Below are positions 1-6,490 of a stretch of DNA of 7,235 nucleotides, one piece after another; the stretch's first letter is position 1, and the number at the start of each line of letters is the position of its first letter. The notes beneath the pieces are model-generated. The model made no database searches and was not told the origin of the DNA. It saw only the letters and a program-made list of their open reading frames with translations. This DNA is from a bacterium (GTDB lineage Bacteria > Chloroflexota > Dormibacteria > UBA8260 > Bog-877), in the NCBI GenBank assembly GCA_021791455.1, contig JAJYWM010000226.1, positions 1 to 7,235 of the forward strand, written 5' to 3'. The position numbers were made by a program, and so were the translations under genes.

Positions 1-840
1 GGCCTGTAGCGCCTGCAGCTTGGGGAGCGCCTTGGCCCGATGCTGCAGCACCCCGTTGAGCTGGCCCTCAGCGAACTCGGGGCTGTAGCTCATCACGAGC
101 TGGACATCGCACTGCCAGCGCCGCCGCACCATGCTGAGGGTGCGCGTGCCCGCCAACTCCGGGTAAAGGGTGGCGTCCACCGGGGTCATCTCTTCCACTG
201 GGACGGCCAGGAGCTCAGGGTAGGCGGAGGGGGAGATCGAGGTCACGTACCCCAGTTGACCCTTGGCGACCGCCGCTTCTACGCGACGCTGGTTGTGAGC
301 GCTGACGTTGCCGCCGTCGTAGACCCAGGTCAAGGGCCCTTGCCCGAAGTCGCTCAACTCCTCCAGCAACCGCGGGAATACTGCGTCGAAGGTGGTCGCG
401 TCGTTGTCGTTGCCGGCATAGATGTGCTGGAACAGCGGCAATTGGTCCTGCTGGGTCACCGCCAGGGCCAGCCCCACCTGGCGTAGGTCGTGACGCTTGG
501 CCTTGGAGCGTCCCCGCTGCGGCAACTGGGCGCGGCCGTTGTCGGAAGCGATGTAGGTGAAGAAGTTGGTGGTGTCGAACGCCACCACCGAGTCCTGAAC
601 CTCCAGCACCTCCACTGCCCGCTTGGCGATCCGATGGAAGATCTGCTCGACCGCGGTGGCGTTGACTTGGTCCATGGCATCCCAAAACCGCTGCGAAGTC
701 AGCTGGGCAACGGGGACTGGCAGCAGCCGCTTCAGGCTGGTGCGCTTATACCAATCGGCGAATGCCCGCTTCGAGCACGGGTCTCCGGCAGCTCGATTGA
801 GAGCCGCCAGGAGCAAGTACTCAGCCCAACCTTGATGAGA
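1..840 (-). mobile_element. Insertion sequence remnant, IS1634-like
   Basis: The recognisable transposase sequence begins at about 834 and continues off the left edge. I found no terminal inverted repeat or target-site duplication that I could assign, and the far end is outside the window, so the boundary at about 840 is an estimate from where protein similarity stops. The element points leftwards, in the same direction as the efflux genes to its right. Confidence 0.5.
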
Positions 841-915
841 TACCGAGGCTAGGGGTGGGCGGCCGCAGTGGGCAGGCCGGATGGAGACTCCCGTGGACCA
901 CGGAAGGATGGCCAT
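1..915 (-). CDS. IS1634-type (IS4-superfamily) DDE transposase, partial and probably N-terminally truncated
   Basis: Cut-and-paste transposase fragment, read by translating the minus strand. The frame is open from an ATG at 915-913 to the window edge, 305 codons. Family resemblance starts near residue 28 (about base 834) with EYLLLAALNRAAGD, then SKRAFADWYKRT (49-60), LTSQRFWDAMDQV (72-84), DTTNFF (114-119) and LRQVGLALAV (144-153). D114 (576-574) and D200 in VYDGGNVS (318-316) fit as the first two acidic residues of the DDE site. The third would lie beyond base 1. IS1634 transposases normally carry roughly 100 or more residues before the LLLAALNR block. Here only about 70 codons separate that block from the MFS stop, and I recognise none of them, so the 5' end looks lost or replaced. 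The start at 915 is only the first in-frame ATG; translation may begin elsewhere or not at all. The family call is from remembered motifs, not a search. Confidence 0.75.
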   Translation of the reverse strand, partial: MAILPWSTGVSIRPAHCGRPPLASVSHQGWAEYLLLAALNRAAGDPCSKRAFADWYKRTSLKRLLPVPVAQLTSQRFWDAMDQVNATAVEQIFHRIAKRAVEVLEVQDSVVAFDTTNFFTYIASDNGRAQLPQRGRSKAKRHDLRQVGLALAVTQQDQLPLFQHIYAGNDNDATTFDAVFPRLLEELSDFGQGPLTWVYDGGNVSAHNQRRVEAAVAKGQLGYVTSISPSAYPELLAVPVEEMTPVDATLYPELAGTRTLSMVRRRWQCDVQLVMSYSPEFAEGQLNGVLQHRAKALPKLQALQA

Positions 916-920
916 CCGGC
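876..920. repeat. Nested inverted repeat, possible terminator or element-end structure
   Basis: Outer arms GCCGGATGG (876-884) and CCATCCGGC (912-920) are perfect 9-bp complements. Inside them CCGTGG (891-896) and CCACGG (898-903) form a second inverted pair around a single base. The right arm is also part of a perfect 12-bp palindrome, GGATGGCCATCC (906-917), and TCCCGCGGGA (922-931) follows directly. The cluster lies downstream of the MFS stop and just before the transposase homology. It could stop the efflux transcript, but no T-run follows on either strand. It could also be linked to the insertion that truncated the transposase. Confidence 0.5.
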
Positions 921-1050
921 GTCCCGCGGGATACCCCTGGTCCGGGTTTGGTTCGCGCCCGACTCTCGGCTGGAGCTGAGATGAGACACCTTGGCACACG
1001 CGCTTCGTTAGTATCCAACGCAGCCTCCGCCGGCCCGGGCCAAATCGCCT

Positions 1051-2655
1051 TCAGGCTTCGACAGCCTCCGCGGGGACCGGAGTTGCCGCCGCCTGTTGGT
1101 GGCCGCCAACGCCCCGGCGCAGGGGCACCTCCTTCAACACCCAGGTAGCGGCGAATCCAAGGACTCCAAATGGGACCGCCCAGAGGAAGACGGGGTGCAG
1201 GGATGCGGTCACCGCCTGAACGTAGCCCTGATGGACGGCGGCGGGGAGCTTGGCGAGGGCCGCGGGACTCGCGCCCGCAGCGCCGCTGAACCCGGATGGC
1301 AGGCGAATACCGTGGAGGTAGTGGGCCAGGTTTCCGGTCAGAACGTTCGCAAAGATGGCGCCAAAAATCGCGGTCCCGAAGGAGCCTCCAATCGACCTGA
1401 AGAAGGTGGCTCCGGATGTCGCCACCCCCAGTTCGCTGTAGGGGACCGCGTTCTGCACCGCGATCACGAGCACCTGCATCACCCCACCCAGACCCAAGCC
1501 CAGCACCACCATGAACAAGGAGACGGTAAGCATGCTGGTGCCCACTCCAAGTCGGGAAAAGAGCAGCAGTCCCACGGTCATGACCGCCGTACCCAGGATC
1601 GGGAAGATCTTGTAGCGGCCCCACCTGCTGATGAGGATTCCCGAGCCGATAGAAGTGACCAGCAGGCCCGCCATCAGCGGCAGCAGCTCCAAACCGGAAA
1701 CGGTCGGACTCGCCCCCTTGACGATCTGCAAGTAAGTGGGCAGGTAGGTGATGGCGCCGAACATCGCGAACCCGACGATGAACCCAATCGCGCTGGAGGC
1801 GCTGAAGACGCGGTTGCGGAACATGTGCAGGGGCAGGATGGGCTCCTGGGCATGGCGCTCCACCACTACGAAGATCCCCAGCAGAACGACCCCAAGCACA
1901 CCCATGATCAAGATCGGCGCTGAACCCCAGGCGTAGGTGGTTCCCCCTAAGGTTGTGAGCAGCACGAGGCAGGTCACACCACCCGCCAGCACCACGGCGC
2001 CGATGTAGTCAATCACGTGCTGCACCCGGCGCAAGGCGCTGGGCAGGGCCCAGCCGGTGACCGCCAACGCCACCAGCCCGATCGGGACATTGATGTAGAA
2101 GATCCAGTGCCACGAAAGATTCTGCACGAAGAATCCGCCCAGCAGTGGACCCGCAACGCTGGCGAGCCCGAAGACCGCTCCGAAGATGCCCTGGTACTTG
2201 CCCCGCTCGCGAGGCGGCACCACGTCGCCGATGATCGCCTGCGACCCCACGATCAGGCCGCCCGCTCCCAGTCCCTGAAGGGACCTGAAGCCAATCAGCA
2301 TGATCATGGAGGAGCTGAGCCCAGAGAGGGCGGAACCGATCAGGAAGATCACGATGGCCGCCTGGAAGAAGGCCTTGCGACCATACATGTCGCCGAGCTT
2401 GCCCCAGAGAGGGGTGGAGACGGTCGAGACCAACAGATAGCCGGTGACGACCCAGGAGAGGTGCGAGAGGCCGTGGAGATCTCCGGCAATGGTGGGCAGC
2501 GCTGTGGCCACGATCGTCTGATCCAGGGCAGCCAGCAGCATCCCCAGCATCAGGGCACCGATGATCAGCAACACCCGCCGGTGACTGGGCACGAGACTTC
2601 CACCTGGGGCCGATTCCTCTAGCACCAGTGCATCCACGGTCGACTTCTGACTCAC
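1051..2655 (-). CDS. DHA2/EmrB-type MFS multidrug efflux transporter
   Basis: Inner-membrane drug:proton antiporter, 534 aa, the usual size for 14-helix DHA2 pumps. Visible motifs in order: [13 protein letters not shown] around D45 in the first helix (motif D1), [10 protein letters not shown] at 85-94 (motif A), RSLQGLGAG at 124-132 (motif B), [12 protein letters not shown] at 163-174 (motif C, typical of exporters), then [12 protein letters not shown] at 182-193, which is characteristic of the EmrB/QacA group. Hydrophobic helices continue to about residue 510, followed by a short polar tail. The GTG start at 2655-2653 is supported by a GGAGG five bases upstream. The start directly abuts the stop of the TetR gene, so the two are almost certainly co-transcribed and translationally coupled. 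The substrate cannot be inferred. The family call is firm. Confidence 0.95.
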   Translation of the reverse strand: MSQKSTVDALVLEESAPGGSLVPSHRRVLLIIGALMLGMLLAALDQTIVATALPTIAGDLHGLSHLSWVVTGYLLVSTVSTPLWGKLGDMYGRKAFFQAAIVIFLIGSALSGLSSSMIMLIGFRSLQGLGAGGLIVGSQAIIGDVVPPRERGKYQGIFGAVFGLASVAGPLLGGFFVQNLSWHWIFYINVPIGLVALAVTGWALPSALRRVQHVIDYIGAVVLAGGVTCLVLLTTLGGTTYAWGSAPILIMGVLGVVLLGIFVVVERHAQEPILPLHMFRNRVFSASSAIGFIVGFAMFGAITYLPTYLQIVKGASPTVSGLELLPLMAGLLVTSIGSGILISRWGRYKIFPILGTAVMTVGLLLFSRLGVGTSMLTVSLFMVVLGLGLGGVMQVLVIAVQNAVPYSELGVATSGATFFRSIGGSFGTAIFGAIFANVLTGNLAHYLHGIRLPSGFSGAAGASPAALAKLPAAVHQGYVQAVTASLHPVFLWAVPFGVLGFAATWVLKEVPLRRGVGGHQQAAATPVPAEAVEA

Positions 2656-2665
2656 CTATTCCTCC
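2656..2665 (-). promoter_or_regulatory. Ribosome binding site of the MFS gene inside the TetR coding end
   Basis: On the minus strand the order is GGAGG (2665-2661), AATAG, then GTG (2655-2653). GGAGG overlaps the last sense codons of the regulator, and TAG is its stop. Ribosomes finishing the regulator therefore stop exactly where the pump begins. This both fixes the GTG start and supports coupled translation. Confidence 0.8.
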
Positions 2666-3465
2666 AGCTTTACTGACCGGCTGGCCACCGCGTGAACGGA
2701 TGCCTTCTGGACGCGGCCGGGCACGACAACTTCTAGCCTCTGCCTTGTCGCAACGCCTGAGATCTCTCGGTCGTTGCCTGCGGCCTTGGGCCTTCGCGCC
2801 ACCCGCCGACGACCCTCCGCAGCCCCTGTTGCCCGCTCCTCTCGTGCTCCGCCAGCTCGGTGCCCAGGCTGCGCCAGCCCCGCCGCTAGGTGCCCGAAGG
2901 CCTGACCCATGAGGTCCGGCAGGGGGCGAGCCCCCTCATCAGTTCGCCACATGCCAAGCGCCGCACGAAGGGCTCCGATCGAAGCCTCGACCACGACCGT
3001 CGGATAGAGATCGCTGTCGGGGTCAACTCCAATCCGTGCAGCAACACCCTCCACCAGCGCTCTCTCGTAGGTCGCAAACGACGCCAGGAACCGGGGCAGC
3101 AGCGCCGGAGATCCCTTGACCACCGCCAAGCGGAGGCTCCACTCCTCACTGCGCTCCACCATGGCCGTCCCCAGGTCGCCAAGCACCGCCTGGAGAGCCC
3201 CCAGGGGTGGTTCCTCCGGTGGCCGGGAGACCAGGGCCTCGCGCAGCAGATCTGCCTTCTCCGGGTCCAAACCGACGATCGCGTCCTCCTTGGAGGGAAA
3301 GTAGTTGAAGAAGGTTCGAACGGAGACGTCTGCCGCCTCGGCTATGTCCTCGACCGTCACCTGATGAAGGCCCCGCTCCGCCACCAGGCGCAGAGCCGCC
3401 GCGCGAAGTGCGACATGAGTCGCGAGCTTCTTGCGCTCTCGCCTTCCCCCTGAGCCAATCTCCAT
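2656..3465 (-). CDS. TetR/AcrR-family repressor of the adjacent MFS pump, with a long C-terminal tail
   Basis: DNA-binding one-component regulator, 269 aa from the ATG at 3465. The N-terminal helix-turn-helix is clear: VTVEDIAEAADVSVRTFFNYFPSKED at about residues 36-61, where TFFNYFPSKE is the typical recognition-helix end. A TetR ligand-binding core follows to about residue 197. After that come some 70 residues that are basic and low in complexity (AGGAREERATGAAEGRRR, about 204-221). Most TetR proteins are about 190-220 aa, so this tail is unusual; it may be genuine or may result from loss of an earlier stop. An ATG at 3477 (273 aa) and one at 3582 are also in frame. I prefer 3465 because a good promoter would start transcription at about 3466. 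As first gene of the unit with the pump it probably represses its own promoter. The ligand is unknown. Confidence 0.88.
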   Translation of the reverse strand: MEIGSGGRRERKKLATHVALRAAALRLVAERGLHQVTVEDIAEAADVSVRTFFNYFPSKEDAIVGLDPEKADLLREALVSRPPEEPPLGALQAVLGDLGTAMVERSEEWSLRLAVVKGSPALLPRFLASFATYERALVEGVAARIGVDPDSDLYPTVVVEASIGALRAALGMWRTDEGARPLPDLMGQAFGHLAAGLAQPGHRAGGAREERATGAAEGRRRVARRPKAAGNDREISGVATRQRLEVVVPGRVQKASVHAVASRSVKLEE

Positions 3466-3472
3466 GCCCTCG

Positions 3473-3501
3473 ACCATATCAGATTGATGCGCTCTGTGCA
3501 A
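3473..3501 (-). promoter_or_regulatory. Promoter of the TetR-MFS unit
   Basis: On the minus strand TTGCAC (3501-3496), a 17-bp spacer and TATGGT (3478-3473) give a plausible sigma70-type promoter. A start site about seven bases past the -10 falls at 3466-3465, on the ATG of the regulator, so the mRNA would be leaderless. This AT-richer stretch stands out from the GC-rich surroundings. Confidence 0.5.
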
Positions 3502-3518
3502 ATTTGTAATACGTGCAC
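3496..3518. promoter_or_regulatory. Candidate TetR operator overlapping the -35 element
   Basis: GTGCA (3496-3500) and TGCAC (3514-3518) form an inverted repeat with 13 bases between arms, 23 bp in total. It covers the -35 element of the TetR-MFS promoter. Size and place suit a TetR-family dimer acting as its own repressor. The arms are short and the centre is not symmetrical, so this is a candidate only. Confidence 0.35.
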
Positions 3519-3582
3519 GAATCACCGACGGCCACGACTCGTTGGTGCCCTGCCGAAGCTGGGGGCGACTGGGGAGCGGCAT

Positions 3583-3602
3583 TGGGCGGGGCTGACCCCA
3601 AG
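3583..3602 (-). terminator. Weak hairpin downstream of the ABC permease
   Basis: Read on the minus strand, GGGG-TCAG-CCCC sits eight bases past the permease stop, and a longer alternative pairing uses TTGGG (3583-3587) with CCCAA (3598-3602). There is no T-run, so termination would be factor-dependent or absent; read-through into the TetR-MFS unit is possible. Confidence 0.25.
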
Positions 3603-3610
3603 CGTCAGGA

Positions 3611-4453
3611 TTAGCTCTCGCGTCGGTACAGGTGAATCGACAAGGGGATGAAGATCAGCAGCAGCCCGACGGACCAGACGGCCGTGGCGAGCTCTGGATT
3701 TTGCAGCGGCCACACGTGGACCAGGGCCGAGGGGTTGGGGTTGCCGAAGAGGGACCGGCAGCTGGCCGTGACCGTGCTGATAGGGTTCCAGTCCGCCACC
3801 GCACCGAGCCAGCTGGGGAGATCCTGGGTCGCCACGAAGGCGTTGGAGACGAAGGCCAGAGGAAAGAAGACGACGAACCCGAGTGCCTGCGCGGACTCCG
3901 GGTTGCGTAACCACAGTCCGGCGGCCGCTCCGGCCCAGCTCATGGCGTAGGCGAACAGGAGCGCCAGCCCGAACCCGAGGAGTATGTCGGCCGGCCCGGT
4001 GTCGGCGCGCCAGCCCACCACCAGCCCAACCGCCACCGTAACCAGCAGTCCCAGCAGAGCGGTCAGCAGGTCGGCCGTCAGGCGCCCCACCAAGACCGCC
4101 GCCCGCGACATCGGAAGGGCTCGGAAACGATCGACGATCCCGGACTTGATGTCCGTCGCAAGCCCGACCGCGACTCCTGGTGCGGTGCCGGCCATGGTCA
4201 TGCCGAAGATGCCGCCGACCAGGTACTGATGGTAGTTTCCACCGCCGGGGAGATGGATGGCGCTGCCGAAGATGTAGGTGAACAGCAGCACGAACATCAC
4301 CGGCTGGATGGTTACGTCCGCCAGCTGCGCGGGATCCCGCCTGACATGGACCAGGCTTCGTCCGGTGAGGACGAGGACATCCCGCAAGAACCACCACAGC
4401 CGTGTGGTGGCCGACGGCGCCTCCTCGCTTCCGGCCGCAGCCTCAATCATCAT
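3611..4453 (-). CDS. ABC-2 type permease of a DrrAB-like drug exporter
   Basis: Membrane subunit of an ATP-driven exporter, 280 aa, normal for DrrB-type ABC-2 proteins. An N-terminal cytoplasmic stretch of about 45 residues precedes six hydrophobic segments at roughly 47-66, 76-98, 125-147, 156-180, 188-208 and 257-275. DIKSGIVDRFRALPMSR (101-117) between segments 2 and 3 is the typical ABC-2 cytoplasmic motif, and WNPISTVTASCRSLFGNP (222-239) matches the conserved segment before the last helix. The ATG at 4453 overlaps the ATPase stop as ATGA, and GGTGGAG lies just upstream within the ATPase end. A second in-frame ATG follows at once, so the start could be one codon later. Pairing with the upstream ATPase is implied by the overlap. 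The transported compound is unknown; this family includes anthracycline, other antibiotic and lipid exporters. Confidence 0.92.
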   Translation of the reverse strand: MMIEAAAGSEEAPSATTRLWWFLRDVLVLTGRSLVHVRRDPAQLADVTIQPVMFVLLFTYIFGSAIHLPGGGNYHQYLVGGIFGMTMAGTAPGVAVGLATDIKSGIVDRFRALPMSRAAVLVGRLTADLLTALLGLLVTVAVGLVVGWRADTGPADILLGFGLALLFAYAMSWAGAAAGLWLRNPESAQALGFVVFFPLAFVSNAFVATQDLPSWLGAVADWNPISTVTASCRSLFGNPNPSALVHVWPLQNPELATAVWSVGLLLIFIPLSIHLYRRES

Positions 4454-5412
4454 TCAGCTCCACCCACTTCCGCGGCATGCCCGGTCAGCTTCATGAACAC
4501 GTCGTCCAGTCCGGGGCGCCGAACCGAGATGTCATCAACGATCAGCCCTGACCGATCCAGCATCCGCACCACCTCGGTCACGGAGCCGTGAGCTCGGCTC
4601 AGGGGCACGGACACCACGTGAGAATCCTCAATCGCCGTGGGTTCTCCCCATGCGAGTTGGGCAAGCAGTTGGACCGCCTGCTGGACCTTCATCCCGGGGC
4701 TCAGGGTCAGCTCTAGGACCTCGCCCCCTACTTGTGCCTTCAGCTCATCACTGGTGCCGCGGGCGATCACCCGGCCATGGTCCACCACCGCAATCTGCTG
4801 GGCGAGTTGGTCGGCCTCGTCCAAATACTGCGTGGTCAGCAGAATTGTCGTCCCCTCCTTGCCCAGAGCGCGGATCACGTCCCACAGCCCGAGCCGCGCC
4901 CTGGGGTCAAGGCCCGTGGTGGGTTCGTCCAAGAACAGGACCTCCGGACGAGTGACCAGGCTCGCCGCCAGATCCAGCTTTCTCAGCATTCCTCCGGAGT
5001 AAGTCTTTGTGGGCCGGTCTGCGGCATCGCTAAGTTGGAACTGGTCCAGCAGCTCGTCCGCCCTGGCCTTCGCCGCTCTGGATGGCAAACGGCACAGGCG
5101 GCCAACCATTACCAGGTTCTGCCGACCAGTGAGATATTCGTCCAGGCTCGTAGACTGTCCGGTGACTCCAATACGACGGCGCACCTCGCCCGCCTGGGCC
5201 GCGACATCAAAGCCGGCCACGCACGCTCGGCCACTGTCAGCCGTCGCCAGGGTCGCCAGGATCCGCGTTAAGGTGCTCTTGCCAGCACCATTGGGGCCAA
5301 GGACCGCAACCACAGACCCGGCCCCGACCACCAGATCCAGGCCGTCCAGAGCCCGTGTTCCACCGAAGGACTTGGTCAGGTCATGCACCTCTATGCCGAC
5401 GGCGCCTGTCAT
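4450..5412 (-). CDS. DrrA-type ABC exporter ATPase subunit
   Basis: Cytoplasmic ATPase that powers the adjacent permease, 320 aa, close to the DrrA family length. From the ATG at 5412: Walker A GPNGAGKST (39-47), Q-loop Q86, signature YSGGM (139-142 core), Walker B VLFLDEPTTGLD (158-169), and TTQYLDEAD at 193-201. The last motif carries Gln195 where most ABC ATPases have the H-loop histidine; as I recall, this is usual in the daunorubicin-resistance group. The C-terminal DDVFMKLTGH motif near the end is also DrrA-like. The frame is open upstream to an ATG at 5475, but GGAGG at 5422-5418 sits five bases before the ATG at 5412 and the promoter -10 lies between the two starts, so 5412 is preferred. 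It is transcribed away from the divergent TetR gene and overlaps the permease by 4 bp. Confidence 0.95.
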   Translation of the reverse strand: MTGAVGIEVHDLTKSFGGTRALDGLDLVVGAGSVVAVLGPNGAGKSTLTRILATLATADSGRACVAGFDVAAQAGEVRRRIGVTGQSTSLDEYLTGRQNLVMVGRLCRLPSRAAKARADELLDQFQLSDAADRPTKTYSGGMLRKLDLAASLVTRPEVLFLDEPTTGLDPRARLGLWDVIRALGKEGTTILLTTQYLDEADQLAQQIAVVDHGRVIARGTSDELKAQVGGEVLELTLSPGMKVQQAVQLLAQLAWGEPTAIEDSHVVSVPLSRAHGSVTEVVRMLDRSGLIVDDISVRRPGLDDVFMKLTGHAAEVGGAE

Positions 5413-5433
5413 GGCAGCCTCCACTATCTGTTG

Positions 5434-5453
5434 CTTACCGGCCGGATGGTAAG
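5434..5453. promoter_or_regulatory. Candidate TetR operator of the ABC exporter genes
   Basis: CTTACCGGCCGGATGGTAAG is a 20-bp inverted repeat with perfect 6-bp arms (5434-5439 and 5448-5453) and 16 of 20 positions symmetrical. It covers the -10 element and the predicted start site of the leftward promoter, where bound repressor would block the ABC operon. TetR proteins encoded divergently next to an exporter usually bind such intergenic palindromes. The palindrome is read directly; its function is inferred. Confidence 0.6.
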
Positions 5454-5475
5454 TTATTCGCCAACCGGGCGTCAA
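5446..5475 (-). promoter_or_regulatory. Promoter of the ABC exporter operon
   Basis: On the minus strand TTGACG (5475-5470), an 18-bp spacer and TACCAT (5451-5446). A start site near 5439 would leave a leader of about 27 bases that carries the GGAGG ribosome binding site of the ATPase gene. The -10 overlaps the palindrome at 5434-5453. Confidence 0.55.
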
Positions 5476-5476
5476 G

Positions 5477-5482
5477 TAGAAT
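5477..5482 (+). promoter_or_regulatory. -10 element of the divergent tetR gene, probably leaderless
   Basis: TAGAAT ends six bases before the GTG start at 5489, so transcription would begin on the start codon. No Shine-Dalgarno sequence is present. The best -35 at the right distance, TTATTC (5454-5459), is poor. The element directly abuts the -35 of the leftward promoter, so the two polymerase sites overlap. Confidence 0.45.
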
Positions 5483-5484
5483 CC

Positions 5485-5504
5485 CGTCGTGGCACGTCAC
5501 GACG
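5485..5504. promoter_or_regulatory. Second palindrome, over the tetR start codon
   Basis: CGTCGTGGCACGTCACGACG has perfect 7-bp arms (5485-5491 and 5498-5504) around six bases and includes the GTG start of the regulator. It could be a second operator for autoregulation or, in mRNA, a hairpin over the start codon. Its arms do not resemble those at 5434-5453, so one protein binding both is not obvious. Confidence 0.4.
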
Positions 5505-6124
5505 CATCTCCTACCCATGGGACTCGCGAGCGGATCCTGGAGGTCGCGCTGGAGTTGTTCTCCGAAGCCGGCTATGACAAGACCTCCCTGCGCGAGGTGG
5601 CGGAGCGGGTCGGGGTCACTAAGGCCGCCCTGTACTACCACTTTCCCAGTAAGGAGAGTGTTCTCATGGCCCTGATCGAGCGCGCCCACTCGTTGGGAGA
5701 TCACGGGCTGGACCTGTTACCGGGCCAAACCATCCTGGAGACACCCGCCGAGTTGGCGCGGTTCGCTCTGCACGGGATCGATACCGTCATGGCTCAGCGG
5801 CCGCTCTTTGTGTTGATGGAGCGCAACCGGTCTGCCATTGGCTCGCTGCACACCGATGACCCAGAACACCTGGAAGTGCACCGCCAGATGGAGGAACGCT
5901 GGACGGCGTACTTGCAGGACCCCGACCTGCCCCTACGCCTGCGGGTCAGATTGGCGGCCAGCCTCGGAGCCGTGATGGCATGCGCCGTCGGCAGCCTCCG
6001 TGGGCTAGGAGCTGAGAGTCAAGCCGGTCTGCGCAGTGAGCTCGCGTCGGCCGTGATGGACCTGCTCGAAATACCCGAGGCCGATCGCCCCCCGTTGGCT
6101 GGAGTCGGCGAACCCGCACCCTAG
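5489..6124 (+). CDS. TetR/AcrR-family repressor, divergent from the DrrAB-like exporter
   Basis: DNA-binding regulator of 211 aa, the normal TetR length. The helix-turn-helix is textbook: TSLREVAERVGVTKAALYYHFPSKESVL at residues 32-59, preceded by GTRERILEVALELFSEAGYD. The remaining residues form the variable helical ligand-binding domain and contain one plausible dimer-helix region (about 150-172, RLAASLGAVMACAVGSLRGLG). The start is GTG at 5489, with no usable ATG near it and no ribosome binding site, but with TAGAAT at leaderless spacing. Its back-to-back position with the ABC operon, 76 bp away and sharing a palindrome-containing control region, makes it the likely repressor of that exporter and perhaps of itself. 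The inducing ligand, probably an exported compound, is unknown. Confidence 0.93.
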   Translation: MARHDASPTHGTRERILEVALELFSEAGYDKTSLREVAERVGVTKAALYYHFPSKESVLMALIERAHSLGDHGLDLLPGQTILETPAELARFALHGIDTVMAQRPLFVLMERNRSAIGSLHTDDPEHLEVHRQMEERWTAYLQDPDLPLRLRVRLAASLGAVMACAVGSLRGLGAESQAGLRSELASAVMDLLEIPEADRPPLAGVGEPAP

Positions 6125-6159
6125 CCGATCATAGGCTGGTACGAATGGCAAGCCCCGCC

Positions 6160-6177
6160 CGGGACATGATGGTCCCG
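6160..6177 (+). terminator. Hairpin after tetR, possible terminator
   Basis: CGGGAC, loop ATGATG, GTCCCG: a perfect 6-bp stem starting 36 bases after the tetR stop. No T-run follows, so it is at best a factor-dependent or weak terminator. A weaker stem (6121-6126 with 6134-6139) overlaps the stop codon itself. Confidence 0.3.
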
Positions 6178-6212
6178 CAGTCCTTGCAATACCACACTCC
6201 CGTTCCGGGGGC

Positions 6213-6243
6213 CCTTCCCGATCCTGCTCAGCTCACGGGAAGG
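6213..6243. repeat. 8-bp perfect inverted repeat, second hairpin after tetR
   Basis: CCTTCCCG (6213-6220) and CGGGAAGG (6236-6243) are perfect complements around 15 bases. The stem is stronger than the one at 6160-6177. There is no T-run on either side. It may help to end tetR transcription or protect its 3' end. Confidence 0.4.
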
Positions 6244-6244
6244 C

Positions 6245-6275
6245 GCTTACTTCTGTCGGCCACCAGTGCTTACTT
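6245..6275 (+). repeat. Short direct repeat, GCTTACTT twice at 23-bp spacing
   Basis: GCTTACTT occurs at 6245-6252 and 6268-6275. GGCCAC follows each copy (6258-6263 and 6282-6287) with 24-bp spacing, so the two units share more than the first eight bases. An eight-base match alone would be weak, but the spacing equals the unit length of the tandem array at 6491-6559. Confidence 0.35.
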
Positions 6276-6314
6276 TGACCTGGCCACTGGCACCTGCACG
6301 CACTTCGCAACCGG

Positions 6315-6347
6315 CTTGTACACGCCGCTACCGCTTTCTTGTACACG
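6315..6347 (+). repeat. Short direct repeat, CTTGTACACG twice at 23-bp spacing
   Basis: CTTGTACACG is found at 6315-6324 and 6338-6347. Each copy contains the palindrome TGTACA, so two symmetrical sites lie 23 bp apart, about two helical turns. GTACAC is repeated once more directly after the second copy. This could be a paired protein-binding site or a decayed repeat. Confidence 0.4.
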
Positions 6348-6490
6348 TACACTCGGGCTGAGCTCAATTGAGGTGGCGACGTTAGGGGCATCTTTTGGTT
6401 TCGACGTAGCCTCCAGCTGTTGCAGCCAACGGACACGAGAGTCTTGGCGCCCAGTTCGCGGGGCTGTACTGGAATTCAGGGCAGGGGGCG

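Noticed and set aside
40..852. Plus- and minus-strand frames at 40-486, 490-852 and 215-685
   Set aside because: They are shadows of the transposase frame, which has no stop in the window and shows clear family motifs.
821..1624. 267-codon open frame antisense to the end of the MFS gene
   Set aside because: It mirrors the MFS gene in another frame, is rich in Arg, Gly and Pro, and has no recognisable domain. High GC produces such frames by chance.
1096..2622. Long plus-strand frames opposite the MFS gene
   Set aside because: Their composition (many Gln, His, Asp, Arg) is what an antisense frame of a hydrophobic GC-rich gene gives, and the MFS motifs on the minus strand are unambiguous.
3585..3596. 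GGGCGGGGCTGA also present at 6548-6559
   Set aside because: One shared GC-rich 12-mer in a GC-rich window; the sequence around it differs completely, so common origin is not supported.
3522..4397. 291-codon minus-strand frame overlapping the ABC permease
   Set aside because: It is Arg/Gly/Pro-rich with no hydrophobic segments, while the overlapping frame encodes a well-formed ABC-2 permease.
6380..6480. Possible tRNA or small RNA around the GTTTCGA sequence
   Set aside because: No acceptor stem, anticodon arm or matching 5' half could be found.
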